This document shows, piece after piece, positions 48,100-55,463 of a DNA stretch of 64,000 nucleotides. Position numbers and translations under genes: made by a program. The notes beneath the pieces were generated by a model, which was given only the letters and a program-made list of their open reading frames with translations, was not told the origin of the DNA and did not search any database. Positions within the stretch are counted from its first letter, which is position 1; each line of letters starts with the position of its first letter. The stretch comes from Micromonospora saelicesensis (GTDB lineage Bacteria; Actinomycetota; Actinomycetes; Mycobacteriales; Micromonosporaceae): contig NZ_FMCR01000008.1 in assembly GCF_900091575.1 (NCBI RefSeq), forward strand, positions 186,001 through 250,000, written 5' to 3'.

Positions 48100-48637
48100 T
48101 GCTGCCGGCGTCGCTGAACCTCTGCTCGGCGCCGCTGTTCGAAGGGCTGAAGACGCGGCAGGCGCAGCCGTCGGCGGGCCGCCCCGCTGACGCCTCGGCG
48201 TAGTACCAGACCTGACCCAGCTGGGCCTTGAACGTGCGACTGGTTCGCGGTGGCACCTCGATCGCCCGGTGCGGTTCACACTGAGCGTCGAAGAGCCACA
48301 GCACGTACGCCTCACTGGCCGTCGAGGCAGTGCCCCGCAGCGGTTCTCCCCACCGGCGCTCGGGGATGTCCTGTTGGAAGAAGACCAACGCGTCGTGGCC
48401 CTTGGTCTTGGCGATGCAGGCCCGGTAGAACGGTGCCCGAGATTCCGGGGTCGGACTGGGCACGGCCGTTGCCGACGACGATGACTGGAGGCTGCTGAGG
48501 ATGCTCTGCCCGTCACCGGTCGCGACGGAGACGACGAGCAGGAGGGCGAGAAGCCCGATGAGACCGCCGGACAGCCCAATGGCGCGAGCCCGGCGCCCAC
48601 GATTGGCCGATGTCGCGTCTGTCTTCTGAACCGTCAA
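48080..48637 (-). CDS. Hypothetical membrane-anchored secreted protein
   Basis: 185 residues. Basic N-terminus, then one membrane helix (IGLSGGLIGLLALLLVVSVAT, residues ~20-40), a Ser/Pro-rich linker (SSLQSSSSATAVPSPTPES) and an outer domain of ~115 residues with three or four cysteines (FYRACIAKTKG, LFDAQCEPHRAI, GCACRVF) that may form disulfides. No known family recognised. It converges on the FtsK-like module with a 20-nt overlap of coding ends. Confidence 0.6.
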   Translation of the reverse strand: MTVQKTDATSANRGRRARAIGLSGGLIGLLALLLVVSVATGDGQSILSSLQSSSSATAVPSPTPESRAPFYRACIAKTKGHDALVFFQQDIPERRWGEPLRGTASTASEAYVLWLFDAQCEPHRAIEVPPRTSRTFKAQLGQVWYYAEASAGRPADGCACRVFSPSNSGAEQRFSDAGSITYHLD

Positions 48638-48829
48638 GCCACGTCACTCCCTCAGCCAGGTGCCACCGAGTCTAGGAGGCTTCGCGCTCCGGCGTGGTCC
48701 CCGAGCCCGGCGTCGCGGGCTTGCCGGTTGGTTGCTCCGCTGTGCTCTGCGCGCCCTCGAAGCGTCACACCTGCCGGCCGTCCACCGTGCCCACTCCGGT
48801 GCCGTAGTCTCGCGCCCCGAGCGCAGTCG

Positions 48830-49594
48830 GTGCGCAATCCGCTCGCCGAGGGTCTGGACCATCACGCCTCGACGCCTCGCGAACGGCAGGTCGAAAGGTT
48901 GGTCAGGAAATTGCAGGGACAGACGTCCACCCAGGTTGAGCCGATGCCGCCAAGCGGCGGGCTTGCCGCATCGCCGGGCAACGCCGACGCTGCCGCAGCA
49001 ACGGCGACGCCTCGCTCCGAACAGGAGTCGGGGCTGTCGGTCGTCGCCGCATCGCAGCAGGCCGGTGCGGGCGCGGTGGTTGCGGGTTTCGGGCTGATCG
49101 CCGTCGGCGCGGTCGGCGGCTGGCTGATCTGGCGCAGCGGCGCGTCCGCGGCGAAGATCCAGCCGGAGGACACCACCGGTGTATTCCTCACCCTGCTGGT
49201 CTTCGCCGCAGCCGTCGAGCGGATCCTGGAACCGTTCTCGCGGTGGTTGCCGGGTCGCGCCGCCGAGGCCGCGCTGTCCCGAACGGTGACCGACGTGAAC
49301 AGCCGGGTCGACGGCCCCACCGAGGTTGACCGCGAGGCGGTCGCCGTGGCCACCGCCAAGGTCGCGCGGGCGAAGGCGAACCGCACCATCGTCGCGTGGG
49401 GTCTCGCCAGCGGGTTGGCCACCGTGGCGTCCAGCGCCGGAGGGTTCTACGTCCTGCACGCGGTCGCCGGCGCCGACTGGAACGGAGTCGCAGTCTGGGT
49501 CGATGCCGTCGTGACCGGTGTGATGGTCGGCAGCGGCACCAAGCCGTTGCACGATCTGATCACCCGGGCGCAGAACGGCACGCCGTCGCCGTAG
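48830..49594 (+). CDS. Hypothetical membrane protein with three to four helices
   Basis: 254 residues from GTG 48830. Hydrophobic segments: AGAVVAGFGLIAVGAVGGWL, VFLTLLVFAAAVERILEPF, AWGLASGLATVASSAGGFYV and VAVWVDAVVTGVMVGSGTKP, with the C-terminal KPLHDLITRAQNGTPS. TAGTCT at 48805-48810 could be its -10, which favours 48830 as start; ATG 48944, which would remove a low-complexity N-terminus, is the alternative. A D-x-x-x-T-G-x-x-x-G-x-G-T-K-P end is seen in small actinobacterial holin-like membrane proteins, but the function is unknown. Confidence 0.5.
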   Translation: MRNPLAEGLDHHASTPRERQVERLVRKLQGQTSTQVEPMPPSGGLAASPGNADAAAATATPRSEQESGLSVVAASQQAGAGAVVAGFGLIAVGAVGGWLIWRSGASAAKIQPEDTTGVFLTLLVFAAAVERILEPFSRWLPGRAAEAALSRTVTDVNSRVDGPTEVDREAVAVATAKVARAKANRTIVAWGLASGLATVASSAGGFYVLHAVAGADWNGVAVWVDAVVTGVMVGSGTKPLHDLITRAQNGTPSP

Positions 49595-49686
49595 CGCGCT
49601 GCCCCGCCTGTCCTGGCTCGTCGGCGGGCTTGATCCACTCGGTTTCATCGAAGTCGGGGTGTCCGCGCCAGCGGGATACCCCGACT

Positions 49687-49929
49687 TCAGTGGTCCCGGG
49701 TCGATCTGGGATTGGCTTGGCGGCGGTCGGACTCGACTGGTGCGCCTACCTGCTGGAGATCCGCGCCGTGCCACATGTCGTCGGCGGCGTATGCGTCGGC
49801 CACGAGGACTTCGTTGAGTTCGCGGTCATTGAGACCTTCGTCTTCGAGCAGACCGAGCAGTTGTACCGTCCGCGTGACGATCGCCGCCGCGGCCTAGCGT
49901 TCCCGGGCGGACGCCACGAACCGGATCAC
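49687..49929 (-). pseudogene. Gene fragment with an internal amber codon
   Basis: In this otherwise empty 49595-50252 gap, the minus strand reads VIRFVASARER, a TAG at 49894-49896, then AAAAIVTRTVQLLGLLEDEG and LNDRELNEVLVADAYAADDMW, ending at TGA 49687. The residue mix is protein-like, and CAG-to-TAG would explain the stop. The 5' end is cut off close to the 24-bp-arm inverted repeat. Family not recognised. The remaining bases from 50065 to 50252 hold only the leader of the next gene. Confidence 0.35.
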
Positions 49930-50011
49930 CGACGCGCGATCCTGCCCCGAATGGCAGGGCAGACCTGGGCGACACCAATGCCCGCCAAAGCGAAGTTGCG
50001 CTGGCGTCACT

Positions 50012-50064
50012 CCAGATCTTGGACAGTTTCCGTTACGAGCTAACGGAAACTGTCCAAGATCTGG
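50012..50064. repeat. Perfect inverted repeat, 24-bp arms, 5-nt loop
   Basis: Arms starting CCAGATCTTGGACAGTTTCC (50012-50035) and its exact complement (50041-50064) around CGAGC. Perfect over 24 bp and only about half G+C, in contrast to the flanks. It lies among gene debris rather than directly behind an intact gene, so an element end or repeated palindrome fits better than an ordinary terminator. Confidence 0.85.
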
Positions 50065-50252
50065 TCGCCGTTCGGACTCGGTGGCCGTCCGCTGGGCAAC
50101 GCCGTCATCGTTGCTCGGGCGGGGCGACCGATGCTCATCAGGTGACGCGGGAGCAAGCGGCCGGTCGCGCTGGGTGCGCGGATCTCGTACGCTCCCATGT
50201 GGTCTCTGCCGGTGCGGTGGCGGGGGCGATGGTCGACCACGGGGAGGTGCGC

Positions 50253-50516
50253 GTGAGCGCAGCACAGATCATCGCGAGGTTGGCGGCGGCGTCACAGAAG
50301 CTGGACGAGGCGAAAGCCAAGACCGCAGCGGCAGCACAGGACGCGGCCGAGGCGAGGGCACTCGTCGCCGGTGCGCTGGAAGGCGTAGCCGCCGGTCCGC
50401 TGGTCGGCATGATCGACTCGTACCGTCAGGCGCTCGCGCAGGCGTCTCAGGGTGGCGACCCGGCCAAGCAGCATGTGCAGGAGACGATAGCCAAGGTCCG
50501 AGCGCTGGGAAACTGA
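50253..50516 (+). CDS. DUF6244-like small helical protein
   Basis: 87 residues, almost entirely helical: SAAQIIARLAAASQKLDEAKAKTAAA, then AQDAAEARALVAGALEG and QHVQETIAKVRALGN. Size and pattern match DUF6244 proteins that I associate with Micromonosporaceae. GTG 50253 has a strong GGGGAGGT site. Longer upstream frames are not supported. Downstream small genes overlap one another and include a PIN fragment, so the row may derive from a toxin-antitoxin-like locus. Function unknown. Confidence 0.7.
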   Translation: MSAAQIIARLAAASQKLDEAKAKTAAAAQDAAEARALVAGALEGVAAGPLVGMIDSYRQALAQASQGGDPAKQHVQETIAKVRALGN

Positions 50517-50721
50517 CCACGGGTGGTGGCAGCGCAATCCACCAACCACCCGCGGCAGTCAGTGTCACCTTGCGACCCGCAGTGCCAAGCCAAGCAACAG
50601 CCGCCACGCCCAGCGCCAGTGGTTTGTCTCCTGCGTTCCGCGATCTGAGTGCTGCCAAGGCGCCGAGTCCAACGCGCAGAGAGCGGGTGAGCCCCGAGGC
50701 GCCGAACTGGCTCGCCGGGGC

Positions 50722-50880
50722 ATGACCGTGACGGCGGAGGGGCAGGCTCGCGCCAGGGCCCAACGCGCCCAGGTCGAGCAGGAGTGGTCGCCTGGTCGAC
50801 GTGCCGCACTGCGGGACCGTTCCCGCCGCGCGGCAGCGGAGATGCTCGACGGCTCGGGCAGCCGGGCCCCCGCGGCGTGA
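50722..50880 (+). CDS. Very small basic/helical protein upstream of the PIN fragment
   Basis: 52 residues: starts MTVTAEGQARARAQRAQVEQ and ends SRAPAA. It is strongly helical and Arg/Ala-rich, as antitoxin-like helices often are. ATG overlaps the TGA of an upstream open frame (ATGA at 50722-50725; that frame, about 47 codons from GTG 50582, is Pro/Ser-rich and uncertain). Its own TGA overlaps the GTG of the PIN fragment. The double overlap suggests translational coupling. Confidence 0.45.
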   Translation: MTVTAEGQARARAQRAQVEQEWSPGRRAALRDRSRRAAAEMLDGSGSRAPAA

Positions 50881-51008
50881 CGAGTCCCGAAGCGCCGTCG
50901 GTTCGGCTGATACTGGACCGCTCCGCGTTGCTTGCCTACGTTGCCGGATCCATTGATGTCGCCGAACCCATCCACGAGGTGGCCCACGACGGGCGCTTTC
51001 CTGGCTAG
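50877..51008 (+). pseudogene. Truncated PIN-domain toxin-like protein
   Basis: 43 residues from the overlapping GTG 50877. VRLILDRSALLAYVAGSIDVAEPIHEV is the first strand-helix of a PIN ribonuclease, with the first acidic residue in LILDRSALLAY (usually LDTSALLA). It stops at TAG 51006 after AHDGRFPG, where an intact PIN domain would need ~90 more residues with the remaining acidic residues. So it is a broken toxin-like gene; the region downstream shows no continuation. Confidence 0.5.
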
Positions 51009-51022
51009 AGCCCTCGACCGGT

Positions 51023-51430
51023 TCAGCGCGTGATGCGGAACGTCTGCTCGAACCGCGGTCCGCCACAGCCCACATCGCCGCACAGGTCGAAGCCTCCGCT
51101 GATCAGGGCCACACCGGGCTTGATGACGAGGCCGCCACCCTCCACCCACGCCCGCCCGGTCGCGATCTGCGGCTGGCCGGTGCAGTGGACAGGACCCCAA
51201 CCGGAGGCGTACGCGACCCTGTCGCCCGACCGCTGTCGGATGATCAGCTCGACGCCACCGGACAGGCCGGATTGGCAGGTCACGGCGATGCTGACGTCCA
51301 CGGCGACGCCTCGCGCGACCAGGGTCGCGGACGTGACCTCGCCGTCACTTGCCGCGCTGGCCGGCGTGGGCGCCAGCACCACGAACAGTGACAGCCCGAG
51401 TAGTGCGATGGTGGTGATGATGCGGCGCAC
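51023..51430 (-). CDS. Hypothetical secreted protein
   Basis: 135 residues. A clear signal peptide (RRIITTIALLGLSLFVVLAPTPASAA) with cleavage after ASA. The mature ~105 residues are beta-rich (EVTSATLVARGVAVDVSIAVTC, GGVELIIRQRSGDRVAYASG) with four cysteines (VTCQSG, VHCTG, DLCGDVGCGG) probably in two disulfides. It resembles small secreted immunoglobulin-like or DUF-type proteins of actinomycetes; no family is claimed. GTG start at 51430. Confidence 0.65.
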   Translation of the reverse strand: MRRIITTIALLGLSLFVVLAPTPASAASDGEVTSATLVARGVAVDVSIAVTCQSGLSGGVELIIRQRSGDRVAYASGWGPVHCTGQPQIATGRAWVEGGGLVIKPGVALISGGFDLCGDVGCGGPRFEQTFRITR

Positions 51431-51498
51431 GACGGTTCTCCTTGCCGGAGTGGGTGCTTACCTGGCGTCACCATAGCCCTCTCCGACAGTGACGGAGA

Positions 51499-51966
51499 TC
51501 AATCAGTAGGAGATTCTTTCCGAGGCTCGCGTTCGATGACGACGACCGGGATCTCGCGGTCGGTCTCCTTCTCGTAGCGGGCGTACGTCGGGAAGACCTT
51601 CGTCATCACCGGCCACAGCCGGACGCGCTCCTCGCCGGTGGCGGTTCGGGCCTGACCCGTGATCCGCTCCGCTCCGACCTGGATCTCCACCGCAGGGTCG
51701 GCGCTCAGGTTCAGGTACCAGGCGGGGTGCTTGGCCGCGCCGCCGTTGGACGCCACCAGCAGATAGTTGTCGCCGTCGCGCCCGTACATCAGGGCCGTGC
51801 GGCGCAGCGTGCCCGATCGGCGTCCACGGGTGGTGAGCAGCAGCGAGGGTACGCCGTGGAAGGTGCCCCCGTCCGCGCCGTCGGTCCGCACGTAGCGCCG
51901 GATGTGGCTGGCGACCCAGCCGACCGGGCTGTCCTCGACCGTCTCGTGCTGCTCGTGTGTGGTCAC
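51499..51966 (-). CDS. Deazaflavin (F420)-dependent nitroreductase-family protein
   Basis: 155 residues. The split-barrel pattern of the DDN family is clear: GVPSLLLTTRGRRSGTLRRTALMYGRDGDNYLLVASNGGAAKHPAWYLNL, cited here in pieces: LLTTRGRRSG and VASNGGAAKHPAWYLNL are its two hallmarks. Then VEIQVGAERITGQARTAT and a C-terminal R-E-I-P-V-V-V-I-E-R. These proteins use F420H2, the cofactor of actinobacteria, to reduce varied substrates. GTG 51966 (starting TTHEQHETVEDSPVGW) is preferred; ATG 52008 is possible. Substrate unknown. Confidence 0.88.
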   Translation of the reverse strand: MTTHEQHETVEDSPVGWVASHIRRYVRTDGADGGTFHGVPSLLLTTRGRRSGTLRRTALMYGRDGDNYLLVASNGGAAKHPAWYLNLSADPAVEIQVGAERITGQARTATGEERVRLWPVMTKVFPTYARYEKETDREIPVVVIEREPRKESPTD

Positions 51967-52035
51967 GCCATCGCCTTCATCGTCAAGTCGAACGGACGCA
52001 TCGACCATACGTCGGGGTCTGAGCGCCCGAGACAA

Positions 52036-53022
52036 TCAGCCGCGCGAGCGCGGCAGGCAGCACTTCTTGTACTTGGCGCCGGACCCGCACCAGCAGGTGT
52101 CGTTGCGGCCGGGCGGCCAGGCTGTCACGCCCGACTCGTCGAGGCTGTCGGCGTACTCGTCGAGGGTTTCCTCGCTGGTGGGGTCGCTGTCGGTGCGTTC
52201 GGCGAAGGCCGCCAGGTCGACGACCGTGCCGACGACCACGCCCAGGTCGGCGCCGCCCATCCCGGAAGCGTCGACGAGGGCGCGTTCGATCTGGGCGCGG
52301 TGCTCGTCCCAGGTGGCGGGGTAGCTGTCGACCAGAGCGGGCCAGCGCAGCAGCAGCGCGGTGAACTCCGCCTGCGGCCAGAACAGCAGTGTCGCCGGGC
52401 CGTCGTCGAGGGCGTCGAGCGCGTGGGTGCTCGCGGCACGCAGCCGGTCGGCGAGGTTGTCGTACTCGTCGTGCTGTAGGCCCTGCTCTTCGCGCAGGTC
52501 GTGCCGCCGCTGGGCCAGGCCGTAGATCATGGCCGCGGCCTCGTCCTGGGCGTCCTCGGAGTCGTGCTGCTGGGTGCGGGTCCGTTCCAGGATGGCGTCC
52601 AGTGCCCCGGTGAGCCATTCCAGCGCCGTGTCGGCGTGGCCGGACTCGGCCAGCTCGTCGACCAGGTACGTGGCCACGGGGTCGGTCTCCAACAGCGGAC
52701 GCAGGGCGGTCAGCTCGGCCATGCCCTCGTCCGAGCGGTCGAGGCGCAGCAGCAGACCGCCGCGCACCGCTCGCGCGTACGCGTTGTCGTCCGGCTGCTC
52801 GGCGATGGCACGGGTGGCCAGGGCGAGCGCGTCGGCCAGGTCACCGGCCTGTTCCAGAATGTCCGCGGCGACCAGCAGGGCGTACCCGGTGTCGTCGGGG
52901 TCCGCGACACGCCCCTCGTCGACGGCACCCACCAGTTCGGCGACGAGCGCGGCCGGGTCGGGGCTCTCGACGCCCAGGGCGCCGATCTCTTCGATGCGGT
53001 CGGCGGTCAGCAACTCGGACAT
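52036..53022 (-). CDS. TPR-like protein with C-terminal SEC-C metal-binding motif
   Basis: 328 residues. The C-terminus carries a SEC-C zinc motif, RNDTCWCGSGAKYKKCC (C-x-C-x8-C-C type), as found at the end of SecA and in many stand-alone proteins. Residues ~45-270 are helical, TPR-like (YALLVAADILEQAGDLADALALATRA, then TALEWLTGALDAILERT). The protein is very acidic. ATG 53022 follows the family-like start MSELLTADRIEEIGALGV. The partner, whether ribosome, chaperone or nucleic acid, is unknown. Confidence 0.8.
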   Translation of the reverse strand: MSELLTADRIEEIGALGVESPDPAALVAELVGAVDEGRVADPDDTGYALLVAADILEQAGDLADALALATRAIAEQPDDNAYARAVRGGLLLRLDRSDEGMAELTALRPLLETDPVATYLVDELAESGHADTALEWLTGALDAILERTRTQQHDSEDAQDEAAAMIYGLAQRRHDLREEQGLQHDEYDNLADRLRAASTHALDALDDGPATLLFWPQAEFTALLLRWPALVDSYPATWDEHRAQIERALVDASGMGGADLGVVVGTVVDLAAFAERTDSDPTSEETLDEYADSLDESGVTAWPPGRNDTCWCGSGAKYKKCCLPRSRG

Positions 53023-53085
53023 GGGCGCATCCTGAAAGACGACGGTCGGTGGGTGGGGGAGCGGCCAGCGTACTCCTGGACATGC

Positions 53086-53115
53086 AGCAGCCCGGGCGGC
53101 GAACCGCCCGGGCTG
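53086..53115. terminator. Perfect terminator hairpin for the DHA2 exporter gene
   Basis: 13-bp perfect arms (GCAGCCCGGGCGG and complement) around a CGAA tetraloop, just after the exporter stop on the minus strand. Confidence 0.85.
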
Positions 53116-53127
53116 CGACACGTTCCC

Positions 53128-54594
53128 TCAGCGGGTCGCCGGCATGGTGGCGAACTCGCCGGCTAGCTCCGACTCGACGATCGTCGCGGCGGACGGCCGG
53201 CGACCGGCCGACGTCCGCCGGGCGGACGGGACGGCGAGGGCCGCGAGCGCGGCGGCCAGGGCGATCGCCGTGAGGACGAGAAACCCCATCGTGAAGCCGG
53301 CCTCCCGGGGCAGGCCGTTGGCCTGCGGGTGCGCGGTGATCACGCCGCTGACCACGGCCGCGCCGATCGCGCCGCCGATGGTGCGGATGTTGGCGTTCAT
53401 GCCGGTCGCCACGCCGGTCTGGCTGGCCGGCACGCTGGCGACGATCAGGTTGGCCATCGATGCGAAGGCCAGGCCGATGCCGAGGCCGACCAGGCCACCG
53501 GCGATGGCGACCTCCCAGCGGGTGTCGTGCGCGGTGGCGAGCATCGCGGAGGCGGCCACGTTGAAGGTGGCACCGGTGGCGAGCTGCGCCTTGGCGCTGA
53601 AGACGGCCTGGAGTCGCCCGGCGATGACGCCGGCGACGAACATCGCGCTGACCATCGGGAGCATGAGCAGACCGGCCTGGCTGATGCTCGCCCCGAAGCC
53701 GTAACCGGCGGCGGTCGGGGTCTGCAGGAACTGCGGGAGGAACGCGTACACGGAGAACATCGACGCGCCGTAGAGCAGGGCGACCAGGTTGGTGGTCCAG
53801 ACGCCGGGCAGGCGCATCATCCGCATGTCGATCAGCGGGTTGCTGGACCGCAGCTCGGTGACCAGCCAGCCGACCAGCAGCACCACGGCCAGAGCCAGCA
53901 GACCGAGCACCCAGGCGGAGGTCCAGCCCCAGGTGGCGCCCTGGCTGATCGGCAGCAGCAACGCGACCAGCCAGCCGGAGAGCAGCACTGTGGCGCGCCA
54001 GTCGATGCGACCGGGCGTACGGACCGGCGACTCGGGCACGAACAGGTGCGCGGCCACGGCGGTCAGCCCGACCACGATCATCGGGATCCAGAACAGCCAG
54101 CGGTAGTCCAGCGTGCTGACGATCGGGCCGGCCAGGACGATGCCCAGGCCACCGCCGACGGCGACGATGGCCGAGATGGCGGCCACCGCGGTGGACACCC
54201 GTGCGGCCGGGAACTCGTCGCGGATGATGCCGAACGAGAGCGGGAAGACCGCTCCGCCGATGCCCTGGACGACCCGGGCGAGGATGAGGACGCCGATGTT
54301 CGGCGCGATGGCGGCCAGCAGGCAGCCGAGGGCGAGGGCGGCGAGCGAGACGACAAGCATCCGCTCCTTGCCGACCATGTCGCCGACGCGTCCGAGGATC
54401 GGGGTGAAGATCGACGCGCTGAGCAGGTAGGCGGTCAGGACCCAGGTCACTGTGTTCTGGGAGGTGTGCAGGTCCTGCTGGATGGTCGGCAGCACCGGGG
54501 TGATCAGCGACTGGAGCATCGCGAAGAACCCGGCGCCGGCCGCGAGCACGGTGAAGGTGAGCCGACGCGAGCCGCGTCGGGAGGTCACTGCCAC
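53128..54594 (-). CDS. DHA2-type MFS drug exporter
   Basis: 488 residues with about fourteen membrane helices. Motif A is GRVGDMVGKERMLV, motif C-like is GGGLGIVLAGPIVS, and TPVLPTIQQDLHTSQNTVTWVLTAYLL starts the first two helices, all typical of 14-helix drug:proton antiporters. GTG 54594. It is divergent from a TetR regulator, with three copies of a GGAGG-N4-CCTCC dyad in the spacer, so substrate-induced derepression is likely. Substrate unknown. Confidence 0.92.
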   Translation of the reverse strand: MAVTSRRGSRRLTFTVLAAGAGFFAMLQSLITPVLPTIQQDLHTSQNTVTWVLTAYLLSASIFTPILGRVGDMVGKERMLVVSLAALALGCLLAAIAPNIGVLILARVVQGIGGAVFPLSFGIIRDEFPAARVSTAVAAISAIVAVGGGLGIVLAGPIVSTLDYRWLFWIPMIVVGLTAVAAHLFVPESPVRTPGRIDWRATVLLSGWLVALLLPISQGATWGWTSAWVLGLLALAVVLLVGWLVTELRSSNPLIDMRMMRLPGVWTTNLVALLYGASMFSVYAFLPQFLQTPTAAGYGFGASISQAGLLMLPMVSAMFVAGVIAGRLQAVFSAKAQLATGATFNVAASAMLATAHDTRWEVAIAGGLVGLGIGLAFASMANLIVASVPASQTGVATGMNANIRTIGGAIGAAVVSGVITAHPQANGLPREAGFTMGFLVLTAIALAAALAALAVPSARRTSAGRRPSAATIVESELAGEFATMPATR

Positions 54595-54721
54595 GAGAGA
54601 AAACTCCCTGATTACGTACGGGAATGAAGGCTTGTCGTCCGTCGTCTTCGACGGGTGGTTTGTCGGGCCCGGGCGATCGGGGTGGCCAGGCGGCGATCGG
54701 GCGGGTCCCGAGGTAAGCTAA

Positions 54722-54784
54722 CCGGAGGCAGGCCTCCGGGATTCCGGAGGGGTGCCTCCACTAAGTTAGCGGAGGGGTGCCTCC
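54722..54784. promoter_or_regulatory. Three palindromic operators between TetR and exporter genes
   Basis: GGAGGCAGGCCTCC (54724-54737), GGAGGGGTGCCTCC (54746-54759) and an identical second GGAGGGGTGCCTCC (54771-54784). The first is extended to an 18-bp dyad, CC..GG. Starts are 22 and 25 bp apart, so bound dimers would sit near one face of the helix. TAGCTTAC-like and TAAGTT boxes lie between them. Confidence 0.75.
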
Positions 54785-54814
54785 GGATGCAACCAGGGTG
54801 AGGTGACGCACGTC

Positions 54815-55396
54815 ATGACCAGCGCGGGGCAGGCGCCCGAGGTCTTCGCCCAGCGGCCCAAGCGGGCCGACGCGCGGCGTAACTACGACGCCCTGATCGC
54901 GGCGGCACGCGAGGCGTTCGCCGAGAACGGGGCCGCCGCCTCGCTGGAGGACGTGGCCCGTCGGGCCGGCGTGGGCATCGGCACGCTCTACCGCAACTTC
55001 CCGACCCGTCGGCATCTGTTCGAGGCCGTCTACGTCGAGGAGGTCCGGGAGCTGTGCCACTCCGCCGAGGGTCTGGCCGAGCTGCCACCGTGGGACGCGC
55101 TCGTCGCCTGGCTGCACCGCTTCGTCGCGTACGTCGCCACCAAGCGAGCGCTGGCCGAGCAGTTGCTGCGTGACTCCGAGATCTTCACCAGTTGCCGGAC
55201 GGAGATCTTCTCGGCCGGTGAGCCGCTGATGCGCCGCGCGCAGTCCGCCGGCGTCGTCCGTGACGACATCGGCTTCGACGACGTGGTGCGACTGATCAGT
55301 GGCCTCACCATGGCCCAGTTCCCGTCCCCCGAGCAGCGCGACCGGGTGCTCGGCGTGGCCCTGGACGGCCTGCGCCCACCAGCCACGCCGCGCTGA
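54815..55396 (+). CDS. TetR-family repressor of the divergent exporter
   Basis: 193 residues. The DNA-binding domain is canonical: YDALIAAAREAFAENGAAASLEDVARRAG, then VGIGTLYRNFPTRRHLFEAVY. The C-terminal domain (residues ~90-190) resembles the SbtR-like TetR ligand domain. ATG 54815 is used; GTG 54803 is an in-frame alternative. Three dyads upstream are the likely binding sites, giving control of both its own gene and the exporter. Confidence 0.9.
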   Translation: MTSAGQAPEVFAQRPKRADARRNYDALIAAAREAFAENGAAASLEDVARRAGVGIGTLYRNFPTRRHLFEAVYVEEVRELCHSAEGLAELPPWDALVAWLHRFVAYVATKRALAEQLLRDSEIFTSCRTEIFSAGEPLMRRAQSAGVVRDDIGFDDVVRLISGLTMAQFPSPEQRDRVLGVALDGLRPPATPR

Positions 55397-55463
55397 CGAC
55401 CCCGCCGGCCACGCCACGCTGACGACCGTCCCGACCGCGTCGCGCTGACTCCCGTCCGCCCGG

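Noticed and set aside
50065..50252. Upstream extension of the DUF6244 gene to position 50019
   Set aside because: It would start inside the perfect inverted repeat, and the added residues are not family-like; GTG 50253 has a strong GGGGAGGT site.
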